Assembly (NCBI RefSeq): GCF_006265175.1
Contig: NZ_VDCQ01000026.1
Span: forward strand, 47,765-111,764
Direction of reading: 5' to 3'
Length of the DNA stretch: 64,000 bases
Source of the DNA: Paenibacillus hemerocallicola
GTDB taxonomy: Bacteria > Bacillota > Bacilli > Paenibacillales > NBRC-103111
The notes beneath the pieces are model-generated. The model had not been told where the DNA came from and made no database searches. It saw nothing but the letters and a program-made list of their open reading frames with translations. Positions 9,996 through 20,027 of the stretch are shown in pieces. The first letter of the stretch is position 1. Each line of letters starts with the position of its first letter. Both the position numbers and the translations under genes were made by a program.

Positions 9996-11879
9996 ATGGA
10001 ATCGTACGCACAAATCGCATGGCTCGTTCCACTGTTTCCGCTGCTCGCGTTCCTCGTTCTGATCGCCGCAGGGCGCGGGTGGAAAGGCGCAGGGGCGTAT
10101 GTGGGCATTCTCGCAACGCTCGCATCGTTCATTGTGTCGGTGCTAGTGTTCGTCGAGCGCCTCGGAAAAGGCGCGGAAGATTTCACGTGGAACAGTCTGG
10201 AATGGATCAAGCTTGGCGATTACTCGCTTTCGATGGGATACGAAATCAATAACTTGAACGCATTGATGCTCATCATCGTGTCGTTGGTCAGTTTTCTGGT
10301 CAATTTGTATTCCAAAGGGTATATGCACGGGGATGAACGGATTTCGGTCTTCTACAGCTACGTTTCGCTGTTTACGTTCGCCATGCTGGGCGTAGTCATG
10401 GCGGAGAACATTTTGCAGCTGTACATATTTTGGGAATTGGTAGGCCTCGGCTCGTTTCTGCTGATCGGCTTCTGGTACTTCAAGCCGGAAGCGAAGGCGG
10501 CAGCGAAAAAGGCGTTTATTATTACGCGGATCGGGGACGTCGGCTTGTTTCTGGCGATCCTGCTGCTGTTCTGGCATATGCCGGGCCATGCGCTCGATTT
10601 TACAAGCATTCATAATGCTTTCGCCGAAGGCAAAATATCAGGCGGTACGGCGACGCTGATCGCCCTGCTTATTTTCGTGGGAGCGGTCGGGAAATCGGGT
10701 CAGTTTCCGCTGCATACCTGGTTGCCGGACGCGATGGAAGGTCCGACTCCGATCAGCGCCTTGATCCATGCGGCAACGATGGTCGCGGCGGGAGTGTACT
10801 TGGTGGCGCGCACGTTCGATATTTTTCAAGCGTCGCCTGCCGCGCTCGATACGGTCGCTTACGTGGGCGGATTCACCGCTATTTTCGCGGCTACGATCGG
10901 TATCGCCCAAAACGATATAAAACGGATCCTCGCTTACTCGACGGTCAGCCAGCTCGGCTATATGATGATGGCGCTCGGCGTCAGCGCAACCGTGTCGGCC
11001 GGAATGTTCCATTTGTTTACCCATGCTTTCTTCAAAGCGCTGCTGTTCCTCGCGGCAGGCAGCGTGATTCATGCGGTACATACGCAAAACATTCATGAGA
11101 TGGGCGGCTTGTCCGCCAAAATGAAAATCACCACATGGACGTTCGGGATCGGGGCGCTGGCCTTGTCGGGAATTCCTCCGTTCTCGGGCTTTTGGTCGAA
11201 GGATGCGATATTGGCCGAAGCCTATGCCGGCGGTCATTGGGTTTTGTTCGCGGTAGGCTTGATCGCCGCTTTCTTCACGGCGTTTTACATGTCCCGTTTG
11301 TTCTTCCTCGTGTTTACGGGCAAGCCGAGAGGCGAGCACCATAAGCACGCGCACGAGTCACCGGCTGTCATGACCGTACCGCTTATCGTATTGGCGGTTC
11401 TGGCGGTCGTCTCGGGATTTGTCATGACGCCTTTTAACGGCTGGTTCGGCGAGTGGCTTACCGGGCATGCGGCTGAAGAACACAATGCGGCACTGGTCAT
11501 GGTGCTCTCTACGGTAGTGGGTCTGCTCGGAATCGGTCTCGGATATTTGATGTATGTCAAAAACAGCGTGTCCCGGACAATCGTCACGGGCGGCGCTCCT
11601 TGGCTGTATCAACTTGTGAATCGGAAGTATTATATGGATGAGCTGTATGGCGTTATCATCGTCAAGCCTTTGAAAGCATTGGGATCCGTGCTGATGCTGT
11701 TCGACCGATACGTTGTAGACGGTGCCGTACGATTGTGCGCATCTGCCGTGATCGGATTAGGCAAAGTCGGCTCACGCGTGCAGAACGGGCAAGTTCAAAC
11801 TTACGGTCTAGTTATGCTGCTTGGCCTTGTGGCGCTTACTCTGGTGTTTGTCGGAAGGAGGTTATGGAATGTTTGGTAG
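9996..11879 (+). CDS. nuoL: NADH-quinone oxidoreductase subunit L
   Basis: NuoL is the distal Mrp-antiporter-like proton-pumping subunit. The 627-residue product has about 16 helices. The helix-5 glutamate lies in FWELVGLGSFLLIGFW and the helix-7 lysine in VGAVGKSGQFPLHTWLPDAM. The C-terminal part carries the long lateral helix region. SD GGGAGGAA precedes the ATG. It overlaps nuoM by 11 nt. Confidence 0.97.
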   Translation: MESYAQIAWLVPLFPLLAFLVLIAAGRGWKGAGAYVGILATLASFIVSVLVFVERLGKGAEDFTWNSLEWIKLGDYSLSMGYEINNLNALMLIIVSLVSFLVNLYSKGYMHGDERISVFYSYVSLFTFAMLGVVMAENILQLYIFWELVGLGSFLLIGFWYFKPEAKAAAKKAFIITRIGDVGLFLAILLLFWHMPGHALDFTSIHNAFAEGKISGGTATLIALLIFVGAVGKSGQFPLHTWLPDAMEGPTPISALIHAATMVAAGVYLVARTFDIFQASPAALDTVAYVGGFTAIFAATIGIAQNDIKRILAYSTVSQLGYMMMALGVSATVSAGMFHLFTHAFFKALLFLAAGSVIHAVHTQNIHEMGGLSAKMKITTWTFGIGALALSGIPPFSGFWSKDAILAEAYAGGHWVLFAVGLIAAFFTAFYMSRLFFLVFTGKPRGEHHKHAHESPAVMTVPLIVLAVLAVVSGFVMTPFNGWFGEWLTGHAAEEHNAALVMVLSTVVGLLGIGLGYLMYVKNSVSRTIVTGGAPWLYQLVNRKYYMDELYGVIIVKPLKALGSVLMLFDRYVVDGAVRLCASAVIGLGKVGSRVQNGQVQTYGLVMLLGLVALTLVFVGRRLWNVW

Positions 11880-13503
11880 TTGGCCTATTCTTTCGACAAT
11901 TGCCTTCTCGCCGTTGCTCGGTATTGCAGCGCTGTTGTTTATCCCCAAGCATAAAGGTCGTGCATTAAAGACGACGGCCATTATCGCGACGCTGATTCCG
12001 CTTGTTCTTGCGGCGCTGCTGTATGCGAATTTCCAGCACGATACCGCGGACATGCAGTACAAGGAAGACGTGAACTGGATTAAGGTTCCGCTGAATAAAG
12101 AAGTCAGCGAAATCAAAGACGTGAAGGAATTTTATTATGAGTTCAACTATACGATGGCGATCGACGGCTTGTCTTTGCCGTTAGTCTTTCTTACGGCGCT
12201 CGTAACGGCCATGGCCGCGCTGGCGTCCGTTCATATCAAAAAGCGGTGGAAGGCGTTCTACATCTGGTTCCTGCTGCTCGAGATCGGCATGTTCGGCGTA
12301 TTCATGGCACGGGATTTGTTCCTGTTCTTCCTGTTCTTCGAGCTTACGCTCATTCCGATGTTTTTCCTTATAGGGATTTGGGGATATATCGAGAGGGAGA
12401 AGGCGGCCAACAAGTTTTTGATCTACAACGGAATCGGCTCGGCGATTATGCTCCTCGCGTTCTTTATTATTGTAAATACGGCTGGCTTTACGACACAGAC
12501 GGTCGGAGACGCCACTTCCTTTTTCTATAGCGGAAGCCTGGAAGTGATTACGAAGAACTTGTTCCAAGATACGGCCGCATTCGTGCACGCGGGTCCGGAC
12601 GTATTTCCGGAGAATCCGTTTTATATGAGCGGAGCGATGAAATGGTCGCTGTTCATTATGCTGCTGATCGCCTTCGGCATCAAACTGCCGATATTCCCGT
12701 TCCATACGTGGATGCTCAAAGTGCATACGGAAGCGCATCCGTCGGTTGTCATGATCCACTCCGGCGTCCTGCTCAAAATGGGAGCGTACGGATTGTTGAG
12801 CTTCGGCATCATGCTCTTCCCCGAGCAGGCGAAGGCTGCTGCGCTGGCGCTTGCGATACTGGGTGTCGTCAACATTTTGTACGGTGCGGTTCTGGCTTTC
12901 CGGCAAACGGATTTCAAGCTCGTACTGGCCTATTCGAGTATAAGCCATATGGGAATCGTGCTGATCGGACTGGCCGCGTTTAATGATATCGGACTGAAGG
13001 GCGCGATTTTCCAGCTTGTTTCCCACGGCTTGATCTCGGCGCTAATGTTTCTGCTCGTCGGAAGCTTGTACGAGCGGACGGAGACGACGGAAATGCGCAA
13101 ATTGGGCGGCCTCGCTACTTCGCTTCCGTTTCTGTGCGGCTTTCTGATGCTGGCGGGGATGGCATCGCTCGGAATGCCGCTTCTGTCCGGATTTATAAGC
13201 GAATTCCTTGCGTTTCTCGGCTTGTTCGACAGTATGCCGGTAGTAACCGTAATAGGCGCGCTGGGCATTATTTTCACCGCTGTCTATGTGCTGCGCGGGG
13301 TTCTCAAGGTGAGTTACGGGCCGATGCCGGACTCGTTCAAGGATATTCGGGATGCCAGACTGATCGAGGCCGTCCCGATGATCACGCTGGCCGCGTTCAT
13401 CGTGTTGATCGGAGTATATCCGGCGGTACTCAGCGAGCCGATGCAGCAGACCGTCAGCGGCATCGGACAGTGGATCAACAACATCGGGAAGATGGGAGGG
13501 TAG
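11869..13503 (+). CDS. nuoM: NADH-quinone oxidoreductase subunit M
   Basis: NuoM is the middle antiporter-like pump of complex I. From the ATG at 11869 the product is 544 residues. This start was chosen because GGAAGGAGG lies 7 nt upstream; an in-frame TTG at 11821 would add 16 residues with no SD and a non-hydrophobic lead. The key glutamate is in FFELTLIPMFFLIG and the key lysine in AFGIKLPIFPFHTWML. It overlaps the nuoL end by 11 nt and precedes nuoN by 4 nt. Confidence 0.97.
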   Translation: MFGSWPILSTIAFSPLLGIAALLFIPKHKGRALKTTAIIATLIPLVLAALLYANFQHDTADMQYKEDVNWIKVPLNKEVSEIKDVKEFYYEFNYTMAIDGLSLPLVFLTALVTAMAALASVHIKKRWKAFYIWFLLLEIGMFGVFMARDLFLFFLFFELTLIPMFFLIGIWGYIEREKAANKFLIYNGIGSAIMLLAFFIIVNTAGFTTQTVGDATSFFYSGSLEVITKNLFQDTAAFVHAGPDVFPENPFYMSGAMKWSLFIMLLIAFGIKLPIFPFHTWMLKVHTEAHPSVVMIHSGVLLKMGAYGLLSFGIMLFPEQAKAAALALAILGVVNILYGAVLAFRQTDFKLVLAYSSISHMGIVLIGLAAFNDIGLKGAIFQLVSHGLISALMFLLVGSLYERTETTEMRKLGGLATSLPFLCGFLMLAGMASLGMPLLSGFISEFLAFLGLFDSMPVVTVIGALGIIFTAVYVLRGVLKVSYGPMPDSFKDIRDARLIEAVPMITLAAFIVLIGVYPAVLSEPMQQTVSGIGQWINNIGKMGG

Positions 13504-13507
13504 GCCA

Positions 13508-15049
13508 ATGGATCAACTTCAACGTTTGACGGCGGGAGATATCGTCCATCTGGCGCCAGAGCTCTCCTTGGTCATTACAGCGGTCATCTTGTCGCTGCTC
13601 GACCTGCTCTTCCCGCGCTCGTTTAGCCGTAACGTGCTGGGATGGTTGGCGCTTCTCGGAGTAGCCATGTCCGCAGCATTTGTTATCGGGGATATTTCAT
13701 TGCTGAACCCTGCGGGTGCGGTTCAGCCGATGGAGCCGATAACCTTGCTAGGCGGCAGTTGGCGAATAGACGATTTCGCGAATTTGTTCAAGCTGCTTTT
13801 CCTGACGGGAACGGCGTTAATTCTCTTCATGAGCATCGGCAATGTGAAAGAGGACGATATTCCCCACAAGGGCGAATTCTTTTACTTATTTCTTCCGGCC
13901 ACGATCGGCGCTATGGTCATGGCCTCCTCCGGCGACCTGATTACGTTGTTCGTCGGTCTGGAGCTGCTGAGCATTACATCGTACGTGCTGGTCGGCATGC
14001 GCAAGAAACAATACGCCTCGAACGAAGGGGCGTTCAAATATGTCGTAACGGGCGGGATTTCCTCGGCAGTCATTCTGTACGGAATGTCGTTTTTGTACGG
14101 GATGTCCGGTTCGACGAATTTGGCAACGATCAATCAAGCGCTGGGACAAAACTACGCTTCGTTCGAGCCATTGATCTACGTAGCCTTCTTCTTGCTGCTG
14201 GCCGGGTTCGGGTTCAAAATCGCGGCTGCGCCGTTCCACATGTGGGCGCCCGATGTGTACCAGGGGGCTCCTTCGCCGGTAACGGCTTACTTGGCCGTCG
14301 TATCCAAGGCGGCAGGCTTTGCCCTTACGTTCCGGGTATTGTACAGCGTATTCGCGCTTGGCGGGCTGCTGCAAACGAGCATCCATGCGGATTTCCTGAC
14401 CGCAACGGCCGTGCTTGCGGCCGCGGCCATGATTGTGGGCAATTTCGTCGCGCTGCGTCAAAAAAACATGAAACGGCTGCTTGCTTATTCGGGGATTGCC
14501 AATGCCGGTTATTTGCTCGTCCCGATCAGTACGCATTTCGGCATGGTGCATTTCTCGAATTTCTCGGAGCTGTATTTTTACCTGATTGCCTATGTGTTCA
14601 TGAATATAGGCGCAATCGCCGTCTTTATGCTGGTGAGCGAATCGGCGCGAAGCGAAGATATTTCCGCTTTTGCCGGATTGTATTACCGGGCTCCGGTCAC
14701 GGCCGTCGCGATGGTGATTCTTCTGCTTTCCTTGGCGGGGCTGCCGGTTACCGGCGGATTTTTCGGAAAGCTGTATATTATGCTGGGAACGCTGCAAATG
14801 CATAAATATTGGCTTGCCGCCGTCATGATCGGCACGAGCGTTATCTCGTTCTACTACTACTTCGGCATTATCCGCCAAATGTTTCTGCGCTCGGACTCGG
14901 AAGATAAAGGTATAAGGCGGTCCGTGACAGGGCAAATCACTATTTGGATATGCGTAGGCGCTACGCTTTTGACCGGGTTTTTCCCGCATGTGGTGCTCCG
15001 GTTTATCGAAACGATTTTCAGCGTACCCAACGATTTGTTCATTCACTAG
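13508..15049 (+). CDS. nuoN: NADH-quinone oxidoreductase subunit N
   Basis: NuoN is the third antiporter-like pump, nearest to NuoK/J/A. The 513-residue product carries the helix-5 glutamate in LFVGLELLSITSYVLVG and the helix-7 lysine region in GFKIAAAPFHMWAPDVYQGA. It is the last nuo gene. No nuoE, nuoF or nuoG follows, so the NADH-binding module is absent here. A strong terminator lies 24 nt downstream. Confidence 0.97.
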   Translation: MDQLQRLTAGDIVHLAPELSLVITAVILSLLDLLFPRSFSRNVLGWLALLGVAMSAAFVIGDISLLNPAGAVQPMEPITLLGGSWRIDDFANLFKLLFLTGTALILFMSIGNVKEDDIPHKGEFFYLFLPATIGAMVMASSGDLITLFVGLELLSITSYVLVGMRKKQYASNEGAFKYVVTGGISSAVILYGMSFLYGMSGSTNLATINQALGQNYASFEPLIYVAFFLLLAGFGFKIAAAPFHMWAPDVYQGAPSPVTAYLAVVSKAAGFALTFRVLYSVFALGGLLQTSIHADFLTATAVLAAAAMIVGNFVALRQKNMKRLLAYSGIANAGYLLVPISTHFGMVHFSNFSELYFYLIAYVFMNIGAIAVFMLVSESARSEDISAFAGLYYRAPVTAVAMVILLLSLAGLPVTGGFFGKLYIMLGTLQMHKYWLAAVMIGTSVISFYYYFGIIRQMFLRSDSEDKGIRRSVTGQITIWICVGATLLTGFFPHVVLRFIETIFSVPNDLFIH

Positions 15050-15073
15050 TCCAAGCAGTCGCTACTGCTTCAG

Positions 15074-15107
15074 GAAGCCTATCCGGTCACGGATAAGGCT
15101 TCTTTTC
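15074..15107 (+). terminator. Rho-independent terminator after nuoN
   Basis: GAAGCCTATCC / GGATAAGGCTTC (one unpaired base, loop GGTCAC) is followed by TTTTCGTT. Confidence 0.8.
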
Positions 15108-15186
15108 GTTGTGGCGAAAAGTTCCAACAATCGTCGGTGGGCCTTTGGGCCCGATTTTGTTAAAATGGAAAGGAATGATGGAAAGT

Positions 15187-15215
15187 GTGACGAAATCTAT
15201 AAGTTCGGGTATATA
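15187..15215 (+). promoter_or_regulatory. Predicted sigma-A promoter of the SLH protease gene
   Basis: GTGACG (15187-15192), 17-nt spacer, TATATA (15210-15215), about 32 nt before the start codon. Both boxes are one to two bases off consensus. Confidence 0.5.
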
Positions 15216-15246
15216 AAGATATGACACAAACTAAAGAGGATCTGCG

Positions 15247-18024
15247 ATGCAAAACCAACGAAAGCGGTATGCGTGGATACTACTGATCACGATGATGTTG
15301 GCTGCGCTGGACATAGAGATTTGGCATAATTCCGCTGCCGCGAAGGGCGCGGATTCGGATAGTCGGACGATTACCGTTCCTCAGAAGGGGAGCGCGACTT
15401 GGATTGTGAAGTGGAGAAACGAGCCCGATCCGGAATTTATGGCTTCGAGCGTCATTGAGCGCGAATACGATCAGTCCCATACGGTCGTCGCTCGTCCGAC
15501 GGACGGAAACGGTACCGTAGAATGGCTGTCTCGCTGGCAGCATTCTCCGCAAGTGCAATATATCGTTCCAAACAAGGAAATAAGCATTTCCGCTGCGGCT
15601 AACGATCCGTTTCTCGAAAAGCAATCTTACTTGTCGCAAACCCGCACGATTGAAGCTTGGAGTCAAATCGATCGGAATGAGTCGATTGTCATCGCGGTAG
15701 TCGATACCGGTGTGGATCTCGATCACCCGGATCTGAAAGGAAATCTCGTTCCGGGGGTCAATCTCGTTCAGCCGAATCTGCCGCCCAGAGACGATAACGG
15801 GCACGGCACCAATGTAGCCGGCGTGATCGCCGCGATCGGCAACAATAATAAAGGGATCGCCGGGATGCTTTGGAAGGCGGGAATTATGCCGATCAAGGCA
15901 TTGGAGCCGAGCGGCCGGGGAGACGAAGACAAGCTTGGCGCGGGAATCCGATATGCGGTCGAACATGGAGCGAAAATCGTTGTGCTGTCCGTAGGGCTGC
16001 TGCGCAATGACTCCTATTTGCAAGAAATAGTCCAATATGCGGAGGATCAAAACGTGCTGCTCATTGCCGCGACCGGCAACGACGAAGGGCGAATTATCCG
16101 TTACCCTGCCGCTTATCCGACCGTGCTGGCAGTCGGAGGGATCAGAGAGGACAATACGGTCGAGGAACGGGCGAATTACGGTCCCGAGCTCGATTTGGTA
16201 GCTCCTTGGTCGGTATTCACGACAGCCGTCGGGGGAAAGTACGAGTACCGTGACGGTACATCGATGGCGGCCCCGCAGGTGGCCGCGGCGGCAGCGATGG
16301 TGTGGGCCAAGTACCCCGACATGAAAGCGCACGAGGTGCGGAATTTGCTGCGCCAGACGGCCGACGATATCGCCCAGCCGGGATGGGACGAGTATACGGG
16401 CTATGGGCTGCTGCGAGTCGATCGAGCTTTGAACGAGCTGTATAAAACGGATATGTACGAACCGAACGATCGTAGGGCCGACGCGAAGCCATACTCGATC
16501 GGACGAATGATTTCCGCTGAATTGACAGGCGGAGCGGATGTGGACTGGTTTCAAATCGATGTTCCCTACGACGGAACATTGAGCTTGCAGCTAAGGTCGG
16601 ATTGGGCGGCTCCCTCTGCGGTGAAGCTGACGCATGCCGGAGGACCGGGCGTATTCGCATATCCGTTTACCCCTGGAACGACGCTCGAGCTCAAGGTCGC
16701 CAAAGGAGCCAACCAGATCGCGCTTCAATTTGAAGACGGCATGGAGCCGACGGCTTGGAAGTATCAACTGTCCAGCTCGTTCTCCATATATCGGGATCCG
16801 TTCGAGGATAACGATCGGCAGTACAAAGCATACAAGCTGCCCCCGCGCAGTCAGACCGTTGTCGGAACGTTCGATCACGAGGGTGACGAAGATTGGTATG
16901 CCATGACATTCGAGCAGTCGGGAGTCGTGACGGTCAAGGTTACGCCCGATACGAAACGGATCGATCCCGTTTTGACGGTGCAAAAGAAAGGCGAACGCGC
17001 GATTACGGTGGACGACAATGACGACGGGGATATGGAGTTGTATTCATTCGAAGTATTTCCGGGTACTTACTACTATCAAGTAGGAAAAACGATTCCAAGT
17101 CCGGCTATAGGCGAATATGCGTTGGAAATCCGATACGAGCCCCGATTTATCGATCCCAACGAACCGAACGACAGGTCCTATCAAGCGACGGTGATCAGTC
17201 CCGATACGATTTACGAGGGAGTGTTCGACCGGTCGGCGGACGTGGACTATTACAAGTTTACAATGACAGAACGCAATCTTGTCCAGCTGTCACTGAGAGA
17301 CATACCGGGCAACGTCGACATCAGCGTCGCTTTGCAGAACAGCGGACTCGGTCCGATCGCGAAGCAGACGAATGCGGCGGGTGCCGAGCGGATCGAAATG
17401 TCCGTTCCGTTGGATCCGGGTACCTATTATATCCGTCTTGGCACCAATGAGGCCGTCCCTGACCGGATGTATAAGCTGCTCATCCACACGGACGTTCTGA
17501 TCGGAGACTACGTAGATATTGCCGGACATTGGGCGCAGGATGAGATAGCCGATTTGGCGGGGATGAACATCGTAGAAGGATACGGCACATACAGGTTTTA
17601 TCCGGATCGAACCATCACGCGCTCCGAAGCCGTTACTTTGATAGTGAAGGCTTTCGGATATACGAAAAAGAAAGATGTCGCTTTTCCCGACGTCCCTCCC
17701 AGCCACTGGGCATTCGAAAACGTAACGAAAGCGATACAAGCCGGTATCGTGCAAGGATATCCGGACGGGCGGTTTAATCCGGACGGTTCCTTGACCCGGG
17801 TCGAGATGGCGGTTCTATTCGCCAAGGCGATCGGAGTAGGCGGCAAATTGCGCGGTGACATCCCGTTTGCGGATATCGATTCCGACTATTGGGCGCTGCC
17901 GATATTGAAGCAAATGAATGCGGAGGGCTGGATTACCGGGTATGACGACGACACGTTTCGGCCGGATTCGCCTACTACGCGCGCAGAATTTGCTACTATG
18001 CTGCGCCGTGTCATCCGTCGATAA
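15247..18024 (+). CDS. Secreted subtilase (S8) with PPC-like repeats and three C-terminal SLH domains
   Basis: A cell-surface serine protease of 925 residues. A signal peptide or signal anchor covers residues 1-33 (KRYAWILLITMMLAALDIEI), followed by a short propeptide-like region to about 125. The S8 triad is clear: Asp153 in VVDTGVDLDHPDL, His186 in DNGHGTNVAG, Ser339 in DGTSMAAPQ. Residues about 410-760 hold three beta-rich modules that each begin with an EPND/EDND motif and contain a D-x-DWF/DWY/DYY core, as in pre-peptidase C-terminal (PPC) domains. Residues about 757-925 are three SLH domains (GHWAQDEI, SHWAFENV, DYWALPIL), which should bind pyruvylated cell-wall polymer made with the CsaB encoded at 31092. 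It is a single gene between its own promoter and a hairpin. Substrate is unknown; it could process surface proteins or degrade external protein. Confidence 0.93.
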   Translation: MQNQRKRYAWILLITMMLAALDIEIWHNSAAAKGADSDSRTITVPQKGSATWIVKWRNEPDPEFMASSVIEREYDQSHTVVARPTDGNGTVEWLSRWQHSPQVQYIVPNKEISISAAANDPFLEKQSYLSQTRTIEAWSQIDRNESIVIAVVDTGVDLDHPDLKGNLVPGVNLVQPNLPPRDDNGHGTNVAGVIAAIGNNNKGIAGMLWKAGIMPIKALEPSGRGDEDKLGAGIRYAVEHGAKIVVLSVGLLRNDSYLQEIVQYAEDQNVLLIAATGNDEGRIIRYPAAYPTVLAVGGIREDNTVEERANYGPELDLVAPWSVFTTAVGGKYEYRDGTSMAAPQVAAAAAMVWAKYPDMKAHEVRNLLRQTADDIAQPGWDEYTGYGLLRVDRALNELYKTDMYEPNDRRADAKPYSIGRMISAELTGGADVDWFQIDVPYDGTLSLQLRSDWAAPSAVKLTHAGGPGVFAYPFTPGTTLELKVAKGANQIALQFEDGMEPTAWKYQLSSSFSIYRDPFEDNDRQYKAYKLPPRSQTVVGTFDHEGDEDWYAMTFEQSGVVTVKVTPDTKRIDPVLTVQKKGERAITVDDNDDGDMELYSFEVFPGTYYYQVGKTIPSPAIGEYALEIRYEPRFIDPNEPNDRSYQATVISPDTIYEGVFDRSADVDYYKFTMTERNLVQLSLRDIPGNVDISVALQNSGLGPIAKQTNAAGAERIEMSVPLDPGTYYIRLGTNEAVPDRMYKLLIHTDVLIGDYVDIAGHWAQDEIADLAGMNIVEGYGTYRFYPDRTITRSEAVTLIVKAFGYTKKKDVAFPDVPPSHWAFENVTKAIQAGIVQGYPDGRFNPDGSLTRVEMAVLFAKAIGVGGKLRGDIPFADIDSDYWALPILKQMNAEGWITGYDDDTFRPDSPTTRAEFATMLRRVIRR

Positions 18025-18042
18025 ACGGTTGCCGGGAGCAGC

Positions 18043-18061
18043 GCCCCTTTCCAAAAGGGGC
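18043..18061 (+). terminator. Possible terminator hairpin after the SLH protease gene
   Basis: GCCCCTTT / AAAGGGGC with loop CCA, 18 nt after the stop. There is no T-run, so termination is uncertain. Confidence 0.35.
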
Positions 18062-18083
18062 TCCATCAATCATTAGGAAAAAG

Positions 18084-18344
18084 GTGACGGACATGGACGC
18101 ATCGGACGTACTGGATTATTCTATGGGCATGACGAGCCTCGTATCGATTACGGTAGCGCTCGTTTGCATCGGGCTGTCTTGGTGGGCGCTGCAGCAGTTT
18201 CGCTTCGATCTGTTCCTGAAGCAGCCGAAAAGCGCTCCCGCCAAAATGCTGCAGGTGCTGCTTTCGGTTGCACTCGGTTATGAAATAGCCCGGTTCATAC
18301 TCGATTATTTCAATTGGTCGCGTATGCTGAAAGGAATGTTTTAG
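18084..18344 (+). CDS. DUF1146 family small membrane protein (YwzB-like)
   Basis: A membrane protein of about 86 residues with two predicted helices (TSLVSITVALVCIGLSWWAL and MLQVLLSVALGYEIARFIL), matching the DUF1146/YwzB family in size and layout. It starts at GTG 18084 or ATG 18093. In Bacillus subtilis ywzB also lies between atp and murAA, so the position supports the call. The function is not known. Confidence 0.8.
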   Translation: MTDMDASDVLDYSMGMTSLVSITVALVCIGLSWWALQQFRFDLFLKQPKSAPAKMLQVLLSVALGYEIARFILDYFNWSRMLKGMF

Positions 18345-18637
18345 CTGTGCGGGGGCATTTGCCGAAAGATTGGATTTCTAGAATCGTTCCATGGAATAAC
18401 ATTGTCGGATGTTGTCAACAATGGTAATACAATGGACTGCAGGACTAACAACTTTTCGCAACAACGAAGCACCACGGTTCCAAAATGAAATGCGGTTACG
18501 AAACCTTTAGCTGGAGTGTGTCGGCAGCCACGATTTAACAGTTGTTATGGCGATGGCACGGATGCTAAACTGGACGTTGGGACTTTTCCCATGCTTCCAA
18601 TGTCGATACCGCTCAACAAACGCGGAGGGGGAACAAG
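18345..18637 (+). other. Non-coding gap where ywmB sits in Bacillus subtilis
   Basis: 293 bp without a supportable gene or clear remains of ywmB. TACAAT at 18428-18433 could be a -10 for murA, but no -35 is placed correctly. Confidence 0.45.
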
Positions 18638-19963
18638 ATGAGCAAAATAATCGTCCGCGGTGGCAAACGATTGTCGGGAAGGGTCAAAATCAGCGGAGCC
18701 AAAAATGCCGTGCTGCCGATCATAGCAGCGTCGCTTTTGGCGGTCGAAGGGGAAAGCGTCATACATGATGCGCCTCCTCTGGATGATGTGATGACCATCA
18801 GTCACGTATTGAAATCTTTGGGCGTACGCGTCCATTATCATAACGAGACGATTCGAGTGAACGCCGAACATATCTCGACCTGCGAAGCCCCGTATGAATG
18901 GGTGCGAAAGATGAGAGCTTCCTTTCTGGTGATGGGGCCTCTGCTCGCCCGCGAAGGCTATTCCCGCATCTCCTTGCCGGGAGGCTGCGCGATCGGCACT
19001 CGTCCGATCGATCAGCACTTGAAAGGCTTCGAAGCTCTGGGAGCGGAAATCGACCTGGGGCAAGGCTATATCGAGGCCAAAGTCAAGGGAAGGCTGAAGG
19101 GTGCCAAAATATATTTGGACGTAGCGAGCGTAGGTGCTACAGAAAACATCATGATGGCCGCGACATTGGCAAACGGAACTACGGTTATCGAGAATGCCGC
19201 GCGCGAACCGGAAATCGTCGATTTGGCCAACTATTTAAACGCGATGGGAGCCCGCATTCGCGGCGCCGGAACAGGCGTTATCCGGATCGATGGGGTCGAA
19301 AGCCTGAAAGGTACAGTACATACGGTAATACCGGACCGGATTGAAGCGGGAACCTTCATGATCGCGGCTGCCATTTCCGGCAGTACGTTATATATAGAAG
19401 GCGCGATTGCGGACCATCTGAGACCGGTCATATCCAAGCTTCAGGAAATGGGCGTCTCGATCGGGGAGGACGAGAACGGTCTTCTCGTCTCGATTGAAAA
19501 ACCGCTGCGGGCCGTTGACGTGAAGACGCTGCCTTACCCCGGTTTCCCGACCGATATGCAGTCGCAAATGATGGCGCTGTTAACGGTGTCCGACGGAACG
19601 GGAATCGTGACGGAAACGGTTTTCGAGAACCGCTTCATGCATGTGGAGCAGTTTGGCAGTATGCAGGCCCAGATCAAGGTCGACGGTCGCACCGCTATCG
19701 TAAGCGGCAACGCCAAGCTGCGCGGCGCCAAAGTGTGCGCGACCGATCTGCGGGCGGGAGCGGCCCTTATACTGGCTGCGCTTGCCGCAGACGGAGAGAC
19801 GGAAATTACCGGTACTCACCATATCGACCGGGGCTACGTGAATATTGAGCGGAAGCTGCGGGATTTGGGAGCCGATATTCGTCGTGTCGAGCCCGCGGAG
19901 GAAATGGAGCCGGTCACGAATCACGAAATGAAAATATTTACGGTACAGCCTACATGGGCGTAA
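18638..19963 (+). CDS. murA: UDP-N-acetylglucosamine 1-carboxyvinyltransferase
   Basis: MurA transfers enolpyruvate from PEP to UDP-GlcNAc, the first committed step of peptidoglycan synthesis in the cytosol. The 441-residue product starts [20 protein letters not shown], with the substrate-binding [11 protein letters not shown]. The fosfomycin-target cysteine is at residue 117 in [17 protein letters not shown] slightly longer C-terminus than the usual ~430 residues is present. SD CGGAGGGGG lies upstream. The position ahead of spoIID matches murAA of Bacillus. Confidence 0.97.
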   Translation: MSKIIVRGGKRLSGRVKISGAKNAVLPIIAASLLAVEGESVIHDAPPLDDVMTISHVLKSLGVRVHYHNETIRVNAEHISTCEAPYEWVRKMRASFLVMGPLLAREGYSRISLPGGCAIGTRPIDQHLKGFEALGAEIDLGQGYIEAKVKGRLKGAKIYLDVASVGATENIMMAATLANGTTVIENAAREPEIVDLANYLNAMGARIRGAGTGVIRIDGVESLKGTVHTVIPDRIEAGTFMIAAAISGSTLYIEGAIADHLRPVISKLQEMGVSIGEDENGLLVSIEKPLRAVDVKTLPYPGFPTDMQSQMMALLTVSDGTGIVTETVFENRFMHVEQFGSMQAQIKVDGRTAIVSGNAKLRGAKVCATDLRAGAALILAALAADGETEITGTHHIDRGYVNIERKLRDLGADIRRVEPAEEMEPVTNHEMKIFTVQPTWA

Positions 19964-19981
19964 GCAGGTTTCACCGCTTGG

Positions 19982-20027
19982 AGAAGAACCGGTATTCACT
20001 CTCGGAGTGATGCCGGTTCTTCTTTTT
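19982..20027 (+). terminator. Rho-independent terminator after murA
   Basis: A long stem AGAAGAACCGG-TATTCACTC / GAGTGATG-CCGGTTCTTCT with loop TCGG is followed by TTTTT. Confidence 0.88.

Noticed and set aside
13642..14805. 387-residue + strand frame inside nuoN
   Set aside because: It is the shifted frame of nuoN, rich in Arg, Cys and His as typical for shadow frames.
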